Part shown: piece by piece, positions 34,262 through 44,272 of the stretch
How positions within the stretch are numbered: position 1 is the first letter of the stretch
How the letters are laid out: each line of letters begins with the position of its first letter
Position numbers and translations under genes: made by a program
Origin: Burkholderiales bacterium
GTDB lineage: Bacteria; Pseudomonadota; Gammaproteobacteria; Burkholderiales; Burkholderiaceae_C
DNA length: 64,000 nt
Assembly (NCBI GenBank): GCA_003963115.1
Contig: RXJQ01000022.1
Coordinates: 62,001-126,000, forward strand
Direction of reading: 5' to 3'
The notes under the pieces: model-generated
Databases searched by the model: none
What the model saw: only the letters and a program-made list of their open reading frames with translations
What the model was told of the DNA's origin: nothing

Positions 34262-36190
34262 GTGACATACAGACCCGATGTAGACGGACTGCGCGCCATC
34301 GCGGTGCTTTCAGTCCTGGGTTTTCATGCCTTTCCCCAGTTCATGCCCGGCGGCTTCGTGGGCGTGGACATCTTCTTCGTGATTTCAGGCTTTCTGATTT
34401 CACGCCTCATTTTCGAGGACCTGGACAACCATGCCTTCAGCGTCCTGGCCTTCTACCAAAGGCGCATCCGGCGGATCTTGCCCGCGCTGTTGGTGGTCAT
34501 GCTCTCCAACATCATCGCAGGTTGGTTCATCCTTTTCCCCGACGAGTACGCGCAACTTGCGCAACATGTGGCGGCCGCCGCCGCCTTCGTCCTGAACTTC
34601 AGCCTTTGGCGAGAAAGCGGGTATTTCGACAACGCGGCGGAAACCAAACCCATGCTCCACCTTTGGAGCCTGGCGGTGGAAGAGCAGTTCTACCTCCTTT
34701 GGCCTCTGTGGCTTGCGGCATGGGGCAAGAAGCGGGCAAACATACCCTACGCGATCCTGGGCGTGGGACTGCTGTCCTGGTGCTGCAACATCTACCTGTC
34801 CAGCAAAAGCCCAAGCGCGGCGTTCTATCTGCCCATCACCCGCTTTTGGGAACTCATGGTGGGGGCCGCTGGTGCTTACCTGGCCTCGATCAAGCGCGCT
34901 CCTTTTGGCCGGCATCCCAACCTCCAGAGCGTGGCGGGCGCCCTGCTCATCGTATGGGGCTTTCTGCTGATCAACCGCCACAGCGCCTTCCCCGGATACT
35001 GGGCCTTGCTGCCAACAGGTGGCGCCTTTTTGATCATCAATGCGGGTGAACAGGCATCGGTCAACAGGATCCTGCTGGCCAGGGCCCCTATTGTGGCCAT
35101 CGGCTTGATCAGCTACCCCTTGTATCTATGGCATTGGCCCTTGCTGACCTTTTTGAGAATCGGCACGAATGGCCAAGCCGGTCCTAACTTGATCCTGGCG
35201 AGCCTTCTACTGGCCTTTCTCCTGGCCTGGCTCAGCTACAGCCTGCTCGAAAAGAGAATCCGCGCGGCAAAGGGGCATCGCCATGTAGGCGCCTTGCTTG
35301 CGTCCTTGATGCTGGTCTTGCTGATATCCACCGTCATCAGCGTCCAGGCTGGCCTGCCGGATCGCGCCATCGCACGCAAGCTGGGCCATATCGGCGCTCA
35401 GGATGTGTTTGCCGGATCAAGGCACGCGGATGGCAGCTGCACCGAGTTGCTCCACCTTCCTTCACTGCCTGAAGAGATCTGCCTCACCAACTCACGCAAC
35501 CCCACATTGCTGATGGCCGGCGACAGCCACGCGATGGCGCTGTTTTCATCCATCTACGGAAAGAGCACGCAAGCAGAGGCTCTGCTGATTGCCGCACATG
35601 GCTGCGACCTCTACCCGGAGCTCACCTATGCCCCTAGCTACCAGAAGGACTGGGGCAGCAACTGCACGGCAGTCGCTCAGCGCATCATGGCGCTGACTCG
35701 GGCCCCGAACACCTTGAGGACCATCCTGCTGGTCAACCACTACCCACCCTTGGATGAAGGCGTCTCGCCCTACAGATTGGGCAACGATCAGTTGAACAGG
35801 CGTCAGGCCTTTCTCAGTGGCCTGCCTCCCTTGATTCGGGCCGCTCGACAAGCGGGCAAGAAAGTCGTCTTTCTGGTGGATGTACCCTTCCTGAAGCAAG
35901 ACCCCAAGAACTGCGTCCAAAGGCTGCCGTTTGTCGAAGCAAGAGACTGCCGGTACACCTTGAGCGAGCACCAGCAGTTGCGGCTCGAATACCTTCAGCA
36001 GGTTCGCCATCTACAGGCCCTGTATCCCGACCTGATCGTGTATGACCCCACCCCTCTCTTTTGCACTGGGCAGCTGTGCCTGGACCAAAAAGACGGCCAA
36101 CAGCTCTACAACGACGCCAACCACATCAGCGCCTATGCATCGAAGATGGTGTTGAACCAGATGCGCGCAGACCATGTTCTCGACTTTTAG
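34262..36190 (+). CDS. Acyltransferase family 3 protein with C-terminal SGNH hydrolase domain
   Basis: YRPDVDGLRAIAVLSVLGFHAFPQFMPGGFVGVDIFFVISGFLISRLI; C-terminal LLMAGDSHAMALFSSIYG (SGNH). Confidence 0.92.
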   Translation: MTYRPDVDGLRAIAVLSVLGFHAFPQFMPGGFVGVDIFFVISGFLISRLIFEDLDNHAFSVLAFYQRRIRRILPALLVVMLSNIIAGWFILFPDEYAQLAQHVAAAAAFVLNFSLWRESGYFDNAAETKPMLHLWSLAVEEQFYLLWPLWLAAWGKKRANIPYAILGVGLLSWCCNIYLSSKSPSAAFYLPITRFWELMVGAAGAYLASIKRAPFGRHPNLQSVAGALLIVWGFLLINRHSAFPGYWALLPTGGAFLIINAGEQASVNRILLARAPIVAIGLISYPLYLWHWPLLTFLRIGTNGQAGPNLILASLLLAFLLAWLSYSLLEKRIRAAKGHRHVGALLASLMLVLLISTVISVQAGLPDRAIARKLGHIGAQDVFAGSRHADGSCTELLHLPSLPEEICLTNSRNPTLLMAGDSHAMALFSSIYGKSTQAEALLIAAHGCDLYPELTYAPSYQKDWGSNCTAVAQRIMALTRAPNTLRTILLVNHYPPLDEGVSPYRLGNDQLNRRQAFLSGLPPLIRAARQAGKKVVFLVDVPFLKQDPKNCVQRLPFVEARDCRYTLSEHQQLRLEYLQQVRHLQALYPDLIVYDPTPLFCTGQLCLDQKDGQQLYNDANHISAYASKMVLNQMRADHVLDF

Positions 36191-36277
36191 CGACCGCCGT
36201 GCATGTCGCGCTTCTCATTTCAGCGATTCCACATCGGTCCAAAGGTGCGCAGGCAGGATTGCGCGACAAGCGCGCTT

Positions 36278-37636
36278 CTAGTTCGTGGGCGACTTCCAGC
36301 CATCTGTCAGCGTATTCAAAAAGGTCACGATGTCGCGCACTTCTGCTTCGGTTAGCCTGGGGCGATCGCCAGGACTTGCCCCAAACGGCGCACTCACGTT
36401 GACATTGCCATGGTAGCGAGCAGGCAAATCATCAAATTTTCGCACTTTGCCTCGCGTGTCCTTCGGATACCAGCGCTCGGGCTGACTGTCTCGCGTGGCA
36501 TAGAAGCGGACAACCTGCTCCAGGCTGTGAAATACACCGTTATGAAAGAATGCACGTCGGGTGGCCACGTTGCGCAGCGTCGGTGTCTTGAAGAGACCGC
36601 ACCAATCATCGTGCTCGGAACGATTGAATCGACCGTTGGCACACAAGCCTAGATCAAAGTATTTTGGGTCGCCATTTGCCCGAATGGCACGATTACGCGG
36701 CACGCCCAGCGCAGAATACGCTGAATCGGTGAAACGAGGTAAACCGCCACTGGATGTCAGCGAGCTGGTGTGACAACTCGCGCAGTTGCCCTTATTGGGC
36801 GCATTGAACAAGGTCAAGCCCCGCATTTCGGCGGGACTCAATGTAGCTTGATGACGCATAAAAGCATCGTACTTGCTGGAGAAGGGGTAAAACTCGTTTT
36901 CGCTTTGTTGATAAACCTCCAAAGCTGAAGCGAGCCAAGATACGACGCGTGCGGGGTCATCGAAAACACGCTCACCGGGACCACTGAACGCCGCCTCGAA
37001 GTCGGCGGCGTAGGCGGAGTGCATAACCCGTCTGGCCAGATCAGCAGGGGATGCATTGGCCATCTCGTTGTGCGCAAACAGTGGAATCAACGCCTGTTCA
37101 TGGGGCGTGTCGGCACGGCCGGACCACGTCAATCCACCAGTCGGCCCGCCATCCTCACCGTGACCATCTTCATCATCAATGAAATGCGCGGTGAACGGAA
37201 CTGTTGTGACCAGATAGCGCAGCGTGGGTACGGCTCGCATACCGGCCTGATCAAGGTGCGCTCCCCCATGCTGCACAGACAAAGCATTGGCCGGGCCAAA
37301 GCCATGCGCAGGGTCGTGACAAGAAGCGCAAGCCTGCCGCCCAGACGCAGACAGGCCAGCATCGAAGAAGATGCGACGCCCCAAATCCGTCATCTGCTGA
37401 ACCGTCGGCCAACTTCCAAATACGCGCGGACCATAACCAGGAAGCCGCCCTGGTGATGAAGGTACAGCCGATGAAGCGGGCCTATCCACATGGGCCACCT
37501 GCGCCATTTCCGCGCTGGTAGGTGTGGATGCAGGCAGCGGAACTGCCGAGCCGTTACACCAGGCAACGGTCGGTACTGCAATACAGCCGATCAGGCATAC
37601 CAAGCCTGTCAAGCGGTGGAAAGCCAATTTGAGCAC
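36278..37636 (-). CDS. Di-haem cytochrome c peroxidase/MauG family protein
   Basis: Two CxxCH motifs (CASCHDPAHGFG, CASCHTSSLTSSGG), GRRIFFDAGLSASGRQACASCHDP, KTPTLRNVATRRAFFHNGVFHSL. Confidence 0.92.
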   Translation of the reverse strand: MLKLAFHRLTGLVCLIGCIAVPTVAWCNGSAVPLPASTPTSAEMAQVAHVDRPASSAVPSSPGRLPGYGPRVFGSWPTVQQMTDLGRRIFFDAGLSASGRQACASCHDPAHGFGPANALSVQHGGAHLDQAGMRAVPTLRYLVTTVPFTAHFIDDEDGHGEDGGPTGGLTWSGRADTPHEQALIPLFAHNEMANASPADLARRVMHSAYAADFEAAFSGPGERVFDDPARVVSWLASALEVYQQSENEFYPFSSKYDAFMRHQATLSPAEMRGLTLFNAPNKGNCASCHTSSLTSSGGLPRFTDSAYSALGVPRNRAIRANGDPKYFDLGLCANGRFNRSEHDDWCGLFKTPTLRNVATRRAFFHNGVFHSLEQVVRFYATRDSQPERWYPKDTRGKVRKFDDLPARYHGNVNVSAPFGASPGDRPRLTEAEVRDIVTFLNTLTDGWKSPTN

Positions 37637-37704
37637 CAGTAAAACAGCGCGCCGCCTTGATCGACGACGCGCTCGTAAATGCTTGCTAACTCAGATCGAG
37701 TCGA

Positions 37705-38349
37705 TCACTGACGGCGGGTGCGCAGGCTTTGACCAACCAAAAGCAGCAGGCTCACTGCAGCCAGGGCGAAACTTTCAGGCTCCGGTACGGGCGCAGCGAC
37801 GGTGTTCATGGTCACACGCAAGGTATCGAAGTTGAAGGTGTCCGCCGCCAACACGCCGGAACCATTGTCGGCATACTGCACGAAAGTGGGCGTACCGACC
37901 GGGTTCTGGCTGGCGACCAAGCCACTTGCCCCCGTAGCGCCAAACAAACCGGAACCGAACAATACAGCGTATTTGCCGGCAGTCAGCGTACCTGTCAAGG
38001 CGACGCTCTGATCACCGCCTGTAGGCGTGAACAACGCCTCAGACACGGTTGAAGCAGCCAAGTCAGAAATGGCCGGCAGGGTGTCGGCAGACGTCAGGCG
38101 CACCACTGCACCAAAGATCGCGTTGCCATCGCCGTTCACCGTGAAGTTACCGCCAATCGATGTCAGCGATTCGTTGGCGGTCACACTGAACACTGCACCC
38201 AGGTAGCGGGTGTTGTCCAGAAAGTAGTCACCGCCCGCAGTGGCCTCGTCCACAAAGGTCGCGGATTGGTAGGCCGAAGCCTGCGCCAGCACGGGCGTAA
38301 GCGTCAAGGTCGCAGCGGCCAACAAGGTCGCACCAAAAATGGATTTCAT
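37705..38349 (-). CDS. PEP-CTERM sorting domain protein
   Basis: Signal peptide; C-terminus VPEPESFALAAVSLLLLVGQSLRTRRQ. Confidence 0.85.
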   Translation of the reverse strand: MKSIFGATLLAAATLTLTPVLAQASAYQSATFVDEATAGGDYFLDNTRYLGAVFSVTANESLTSIGGNFTVNGDGNAIFGAVVRLTSADTLPAISDLAASTVSEALFTPTGGDQSVALTGTLTAGKYAVLFGSGLFGATGASGLVASQNPVGTPTFVQYADNGSGVLAADTFNFDTLRVTMNTVAAPVPEPESFALAAVSLLLLVGQSLRTRRQ

Positions 38350-38384
38350 GAATTTCTCCTACAGCAATAGAGCATGGCAGTGGC

Positions 38385-40049
38385 TCAATGAGCCAGGGTC
38401 AGCGCATTGGTCAGATCACCCATTGGCTTGCCGGTGCTGGCGGTCACAGCCGCATCACGTGCTTGCAGACCGGGCAGCGTTGCCAACGACCAACGACGCG
38501 TAATCAAGCGCAGTACCGACGCCGTGTCGTACACGGTGTGATCGACGAAACCCTTCTTGGCAAAAGGAGAGATCACAATGGCCGGGATACGCGTGCCAGG
38601 CCCCACCAAGTCGCCTTTAGGGACCGGCGCGTGATCGAACTGCCCCCCAAACTCGTCGTAGGTCACGACGACAACCATGTTGGACCACTGGGGGCTTTGC
38701 TGGAGCGCCTTGATGGTGTTGACGATCTCGGCGTCAGCATCGGTCACGTTGGCATAACCGGGATGCTGGTTTTGGAAACCTACTGGCTTGTAGAACACCA
38801 CCGGAGGCAAGGTGCCATTGGCCGCATCGGTATACAAATCGCTTCGATCCTTCAAATGTGCTGCGCGATAGGCAGGATGGGCCACCGGGTCCATCGAGGC
38901 GAAGTAATTGAAGGGTTGATGGTGGGCCTGGAAGTCGGAGTGGGACGCATCAGACGTACCAAAGCTATTGGTGTTGTAGATGGTCGTGCTGTTGTTGAAT
39001 GAAGAACCGTTCCAAACGTAGGGCGTCGAGGACGCTGCAGCCCAGCCACCCGAGTACCAGGCCCAACCAATGTTGGCCCCATCCAGCAGATCACCGATGG
39101 TGGTTTGTGTCTGGGGTGGAAGCGTGGTCGCTGCAGAGGGAGCGGCATACAGCGCATTGTTGCCAGAGTTATTGATTGGCTTGTTGCCGCTGGGCTGGTA
39201 GGCCGGCTGCATGGTGTTGACTGCGCGATACCCGTCACCAGCACCAAAATAGTCCACTGGGGCAATGTTGCCAGACAGCGTGAAGACGGGCTTGCCGCTC
39301 AAAGCTGATGCGGGCGAACTGGAGGACAAGGCCAATTGCGGTACGCCATTGACCGGAGAACCCAGCACGGCGACGGTCATGTGATTGTTGCCAACGGTAG
39401 CAGCGTCCACCGTCGGCACGCATGCGCAAATAAGATATTGGTGATTCAGAAACGAGCCACCCCAAGCACCCTCATAGAAATTGTCGGCAAGCGTGTATTG
39501 CTTGGCTATATTCCAAAGCTGCGTCTTGCTGCCATCAAAATAGCCCATGACCACGCCACCGGAATCACCCCAGGCAGCGAACATATCGTTCTTGCCGCCG
39601 TTGGCCTGCATCTGATTTTCAAAGAAGCGATGGTACAGGTCGCGCGTTACGACTGTATTGGGCACGGTTCCATAGCCAAACAGATCGGTACTTGCGTCGA
39701 TCTGGAATGGTGCGTTGGGCCAGACATTCGTGGTTTGGGCTTGCGTTACAGCAGGCGTCTGTCCAGCCGCAGTCAGGCCGCTCCATGCCGGAGGCAGGAC
39801 GGACAGCGCAGTGCTGCCATCACGATCAACCTGCTTGATGGCTTTGGCCGCAGCGGAGTTGAGGCCGTTGGCTCCTGGAAACTTCCCGAACAAGTTATCA
39901 AAGCTACGGTTCTCGGCGTAGATGACAACGATGTTTTGAATCGCTTCAATACCCGGTTGTGTCGTGGTCGCTTTGGCCGAAAAAGACATTGCTGCAAAAG
40001 CGGACGCCAGCAGCGCAGGCATGGGAGCAAGAATAGGACGGAAATTCAT
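38385..40049 (-). CDS. Phosphoesterase family protein (acid phosphatase AcpA/phospholipase C-like)
   Basis: IQNIVVIYAENRSFDNLFGKFPGANGL...VVVTYDEFGGQFDHAPVPKGDLVGPGTRIPAIVISPFAKKGFVDHTVYDTASVLRLI. Start MNFRP at 40049. Confidence 0.92.
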   Translation of the reverse strand: MNFRPILAPMPALLASAFAAMSFSAKATTTQPGIEAIQNIVVIYAENRSFDNLFGKFPGANGLNSAAAKAIKQVDRDGSTALSVLPPAWSGLTAAGQTPAVTQAQTTNVWPNAPFQIDASTDLFGYGTVPNTVVTRDLYHRFFENQMQANGGKNDMFAAWGDSGGVVMGYFDGSKTQLWNIAKQYTLADNFYEGAWGGSFLNHQYLICACVPTVDAATVGNNHMTVAVLGSPVNGVPQLALSSSSPASALSGKPVFTLSGNIAPVDYFGAGDGYRAVNTMQPAYQPSGNKPINNSGNNALYAAPSAATTLPPQTQTTIGDLLDGANIGWAWYSGGWAAASSTPYVWNGSSFNNSTTIYNTNSFGTSDASHSDFQAHHQPFNYFASMDPVAHPAYRAAHLKDRSDLYTDAANGTLPPVVFYKPVGFQNQHPGYANVTDADAEIVNTIKALQQSPQWSNMVVVVTYDEFGGQFDHAPVPKGDLVGPGTRIPAIVISPFAKKGFVDHTVYDTASVLRLITRRWSLATLPGLQARDAAVTASTGKPMGDLTNALTLAH

Positions 40050-40111
40050 TGGTTGATCCTTTCTGCGACGAAAAATAGCTACCCCTATCAAAACCATGTT
40101 GCTGAACGCGT

Positions 40112-40129
40112 GTGACGCGCGCATGTCAG
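40112..40129 (-). promoter_or_regulatory. Weak Pho-box-like direct repeat upstream of the phosphoesterase gene
   Basis: Minus strand CTGACAT-GCGC-GCGTCAC: two 7-mers with 11-bp period, 11/14 matches to CTGTCAT/CTGTCAC. Confidence 0.25.
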
Positions 40130-40311
40130 GCGGAGCCCTGCTTAATGGATGCGGAAAAGACCGGAGCCTATGGATTGGTGCTCGTCCATTTCCATTCGAT
40201 TGCGAGCCCTCGCAGCCTTCTGTTTCCCCATATGTGGAGAATCATCGGCGACCTGGCATTCGCCGCACATTGGCAAGGTAGGCACCCTGCCATTCTTGAG
40301 ACAATGCCGAC

Positions 40312-41214
40312 ATGCCTGAGTCCATGCCCCTGATCCACATTTCCTTCTACCGCTTTGTCGCCCTGCCCGATCCCGAAGGCATGGCCGCACTCCTGCGCGA
40401 GCTGGTCGCACCACTCACCGGCAACGTCCTGGTAGCGCAAGAAGGTATCAGCGGCGCCTTGGCGGGCTCACTGGCGCAGATCAAGGCTTTCGAGCACGCC
40501 ATGGCCCATGACCCTCGCCTGGGCGGCCTGTTCACCGACATGCCCTTCAAGCGCAGCACCTGCAACACGCCGCCCTTCTGGAAGGTGAAGGTGCGCGTCA
40601 AGCCGGAAATCGTCGCCCTGGGCCTTGACGGCGTCACCGGCCTCGTGCCTGACCGCGCCTCCGGCCACCACCTGAGCCCACAGCAATGGCGCGACCTCAT
40701 TGCCCGCGACGATGTGGTCGTGCTGGACAACCGCAACAGCTTCGAATACCGCCTGGGCCGCTTCAAGAACGCCATCGACCCGCACGTCGACAACTTCCGC
40801 GACTTCCCCGACTACGTGGCCGGCCACGCCGAACAGTGGAAGGCGGAAGGCAAGAAGGTGGCCATGTACTGCACCGGCGGCATCCGCTGCGAAAAGACCA
40901 GTGCCTGGATGCAGCAGTTCGGCCTGGACATCTACCAGCTCGACGGCGGCATCATGAACTACTTCCAGGCCCTGCCTGATGCCGACAAGGACTGGCAAGG
41001 CGAGTGCTTCGTGTTCGACAACCGCGTGGCCGTCGACACCCACCTGCAAGAGACCGACACCACCTCGGACGACGTCTACAACCCCGACATTCCTGATGAA
41101 CGCTGGCGTCTGGAGCGGGCACACCGCCTCTCTGCCTTCACGCCCAAGGTCTACCGCGAACCCACAGACGACGCCCCCGAAGCAGCCAGCGGCAGGGATG
41201 AGCCCGCCTCCTGA
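40312..41214 (+). CDS. trhO: Rhodanese-related tRNA uridine hydroxylase (TrhO/YceA family)
   Basis: Acylphosphatase-like N-terminus, YCTGGIRCEKTSAWM rhodanese active site, FDNRVAVD. Confidence 0.9.
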   Translation: MPESMPLIHISFYRFVALPDPEGMAALLRELVAPLTGNVLVAQEGISGALAGSLAQIKAFEHAMAHDPRLGGLFTDMPFKRSTCNTPPFWKVKVRVKPEIVALGLDGVTGLVPDRASGHHLSPQQWRDLIARDDVVVLDNRNSFEYRLGRFKNAIDPHVDNFRDFPDYVAGHAEQWKAEGKKVAMYCTGGIRCEKTSAWMQQFGLDIYQLDGGIMNYFQALPDADKDWQGECFVFDNRVAVDTHLQETDTTSDDVYNPDIPDERWRLERAHRLSAFTPKVYREPTDDAPEAASGRDEPAS

Positions 41215-42217
41215 CACCGAAGACCCGGCCATGCGCATCACGCTGCCCACCATCAACGGGGTCAGCCCCAGTTGCGTTGCCCTGCCCCATGGCACCTGGC
41301 CCACCATGCTGGACTTCCTGGCCCAGCGCATCCCCGCCGTGTCTCGTGATGACTGGGCCCAACGCATGCGCCAAGGCGAGGTACTCGACGCGCAAGGCCG
41401 GCCTGTTGCACCCAACACGCCCTACCGCTCGCAGACCAGGCTCTACTACTGGCGCAGCCTGCCCTTCGAACACGCCATCCCTTTTGAGGAGGCCGTGGTC
41501 TTCCAGGATGCGTACCTGGTGGTGGCCTACAAACCGCATTTCCTGCCAGTCACGCCCAAGGGGCGCTATCTGCAAGAGACACTGCTGGTGCGCCTCAAAC
41601 GCAAGCTTGGTATCGACACCCTGGTGCCCATGCACCGCATCGACCGCGAAACCGCAGGGCTCGTGGCCTTCACGATCCAGCCGCACACACGCCATGCCTA
41701 CCAGAGCCTGTTTCGCGACAAGCTGATCGGCAAGACCTACGAAGCCATCGCACGTCTCAATCCGGCCGTCGCCCTGCCGCTGACCTACCAATCACGCCTG
41801 GAAGAAAGCGAACGCTTCATGGCCATGCACGAGGTGGAAGGGCCGGTGAATGCAGAGACCCGCATCGAGCTGATCGAATCACAAGCGGGTTGGGGTCGCT
41901 TCAGGCTGAGCCCCATCACCGGACAGAAGCACCAGCTGCGGGCCCACATGTCGGCGCTGGGCATGCCCATCGAGGGCGATCAGATCTATCCTGAATTGCT
42001 GCCCGCCTTGCCTCCCGATGTGCCACCTGACTTTTCCAGGCCGCTGCAACTGCTGGCCCAGTCGCTGGCCTTCACCGACCCCGTCACAGGCCAGGCACGT
42101 GCCTTCCATTGCGGGCGCAGCCTGGACCTGGCACAGGTTGTTCAAGAGGTCGCCAGCAGAGACACCAGCACCGTCAATCTGGGCGCCATCACGGCAGCAA
42201 CACCGCCGCCCCGCTGA
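41198..42217 (+). CDS. RluA family pseudouridine synthase
   Basis: VPMHRIDRETAGLVAFTIQPHTRHAYQSLF; RLSPITGQKHQLRAHMSALGMPIEGDQIYP. Start ATG 41198 or 41231. Confidence 0.92.
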   Translation: MSPPPDTEDPAMRITLPTINGVSPSCVALPHGTWPTMLDFLAQRIPAVSRDDWAQRMRQGEVLDAQGRPVAPNTPYRSQTRLYYWRSLPFEHAIPFEEAVVFQDAYLVVAYKPHFLPVTPKGRYLQETLLVRLKRKLGIDTLVPMHRIDRETAGLVAFTIQPHTRHAYQSLFRDKLIGKTYEAIARLNPAVALPLTYQSRLEESERFMAMHEVEGPVNAETRIELIESQAGWGRFRLSPITGQKHQLRAHMSALGMPIEGDQIYPELLPALPPDVPPDFSRPLQLLAQSLAFTDPVTGQARAFHCGRSLDLAQVVQEVASRDTSTVNLGAITAATPPPR

Positions 42218-43223
42218 AGCGCCCGGCCCGCAAATCCGCCAAGGCTTCGTTGGCCTGCGCCATGGGGTAGCCATGGGTCCTGACCTGCAGGCGGCAGCGC
42301 GCGGCCAAGGCCATGAAGCCCTCACCATCGGCTCGCGTCAAGTTGGCCACCGACACGATGCGCCGCTCACGCCACAGCCAGGCGTAGGGGAACGAAGGGA
42401 TGTCGCTCATGTGGATGCCAGCGCACACGACGATGCCTGCGGGCCGGATGGCCTGTAGCGCCAACGGCACCAAGGCGCCGACCGGCGCGAACAACAAGGC
42501 GGCATCCAGCAAATCAGGCGGCGCCTGCTCGGAAGCTCCCGCCCAGACCGCGCCCAATTGCAAGGCCAGGGCCTGCGCCGCCGCATCACCTTCACGGGTG
42601 AAAGCATAGACGTCGCACCCTTCGAAGCGCGCCATTTGCGCCACCAGGTGGGCAGCCGCGCCAAAGCCATACAGCCCCAGCCTGGGCCGCGCCCCTTTGA
42701 GTGCCTCGCCAGCCATGCGCAAGGCCCTGTAGCCGATCAAGCCGGCGCACAGCAACGGCGCGGCCTCGGCATCGGCGTAGTCGGGCGGAATCGGGAACAC
42801 ATAGCGCGCGTCAGCCACCACATGGCTGGCATAACCGCCATGGATCTGATAGCCGGTGAAACGAGCCTGCTCGCAGAGGTTTTCATGGCCGCTCAAGCAC
42901 ATCTCGCACTGACCGCAGGTCCAGCCCAGCCAGGGCACACCGACACGGTCGCCCACCTGATGCTTGCAGCCCGCCTCTGCCACGCCCTCACCCAGCGCCA
43001 CCACGCGCCCCACCACCTCGTGGCCCGGCACCACCGCTTGCCCCGGGAAAGGCAAGTCGCCGTCGACGATGTGCAGATCGGTGCGGCACACACCACAGGC
43101 GCTCACGCGGATCAGCACCTGCCCCCGCCCGGCCTTGGGCATGGCCTCGCGCAGCTCCTTCTGCAGTGGACGACCTGGACCATCCATCTGCATGGCATAG
43201 ATCAATTGGGCATCGGCTGCCAT
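42189..43223 (-). CDS. Zinc-dependent alcohol dehydrogenase family protein
   Basis: CGVCRTDLHIVDGDLP...VPGHEVVGRV..., structural zinc site CGQCEMCLSGHENLC. Confidence 0.93.
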   Translation of the reverse strand: MAADAQLIYAMQMDGPGRPLQKELREAMPKAGRGQVLIRVSACGVCRTDLHIVDGDLPFPGQAVVPGHEVVGRVVALGEGVAEAGCKHQVGDRVGVPWLGWTCGQCEMCLSGHENLCEQARFTGYQIHGGYASHVVADARYVFPIPPDYADAEAAPLLCAGLIGYRALRMAGEALKGARPRLGLYGFGAAAHLVAQMARFEGCDVYAFTREGDAAAQALALQLGAVWAGASEQAPPDLLDAALLFAPVGALVPLALQAIRPAGIVVCAGIHMSDIPSFPYAWLWRERRIVSVANLTRADGEGFMALAARCRLQVRTHGYPMAQANEALADLRAGRFSGAAVLLP

Positions 43224-43284
43224 GATGAGGGCTCCTTCACGTGCGCGGTCCACACGTCGATCACCCCGTCATGATGCGCCGATT

Positions 43285-44127
43285 TCAGCGCTGCGCCATG
43301 GCCTCGCCCATGCGGATGGGCTTGGCGGCCGCCCAATCCGGGTTGAACTGCAACGAGCCTCTGGGGAAGAGCATCACCACGGTTGAGCCCAGCAGGAAGC
43401 GCCCCATCTCATCACCCTGCTTGAGCACGATGGGCTGATTGTCATAGCGCCACTCTCGCAGATTGGCACTGCGAGGCGGGTTCACCACGCCATGCCAGGT
43501 GGTGGCCATGCTGCCCACCACCGTCGCGCCCACCAGCGTCAGCACGAAGGGGCCATGCTCGCTCTCGAACACACACACCACGCGCTCATTGCGCGCGAAC
43601 AGCCCCGGCACGCCGTGCGCCGTGGCCGGGTTCACCGAGAACAAGTCACCGGGCACATAGATCATGCGGGTCAGGCGCCCATCACAGGGCATGTGGATGC
43701 GGTGGTAGTCCTTGGGGCTGAGGTAAAGGGTCGCGAAGTGGCCATCCTCGAAGCGCGCCGCCAGTTGGGCGTCGCCGCCAACCAGTGCACGTGTGCTGTA
43801 GTCGTGCCCTTTGGCCTGGAAGATTTGGTCCTTGCGAATGGGGCCGAACTGGCTGATGGCGCCATCGACCGGGCTGATGAGATCGGCCTGCGCCAAGGGG
43901 CGTGCGCCGGCCTTCAGCGGACGGGTGAAGAACTCATTGAAGGTCGGGTAGCTGGCGATGTCCGGGTTGGCCGCCTCGGCCATGTTCACGCCATATTTGC
44001 CCACGAACCACTTGATGAAGCCCGTCGTCAAGGCGCCACCGCGCATCGATGCCAGCAAGCCGGCCCCCTGGGTCAGGGCCTTCTTGGGCAAGACATACTG
44101 CATGGACACAAAGAGACGATCTGACAC
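43285..44127 (-). CDS. psd: Phosphatidylserine decarboxylase
   Basis: FNEFFTRPLKAGARPLA...ISPVDGAISQFG...KDYHRIHMPCDGRL...VGATVVGSM, cleavage motif LLGSTVVMLFPRGS. Confidence 0.95.
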   Translation of the reverse strand: MSDRLFVSMQYVLPKKALTQGAGLLASMRGGALTTGFIKWFVGKYGVNMAEAANPDIASYPTFNEFFTRPLKAGARPLAQADLISPVDGAISQFGPIRKDQIFQAKGHDYSTRALVGGDAQLAARFEDGHFATLYLSPKDYHRIHMPCDGRLTRMIYVPGDLFSVNPATAHGVPGLFARNERVVCVFESEHGPFVLTLVGATVVGSMATTWHGVVNPPRSANLREWRYDNQPIVLKQGDEMGRFLLGSTVVMLFPRGSLQFNPDWAAAKPIRMGEAMAQR

Positions 44128-44272
44128 TGGCAGCCTCGGGTGGTTTGGACAAAGCGGGGCATTTTATCGTTGTGGCCTGGCAACCTCACAATTGAGCCAT
44201 GGCGGGCACGGCGCATGCATCACACGGCAAGCTCAGGTAAAAAGCGGGTTGCCATCGAATGGAGTTGCCGCC

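Noticed and set aside
44149-44272. Possible TPP riboswitch before the ThiY-like ABC system
   Set aside because: No recognisable TPP core (e.g. CUGAGA) was seen in the leader.
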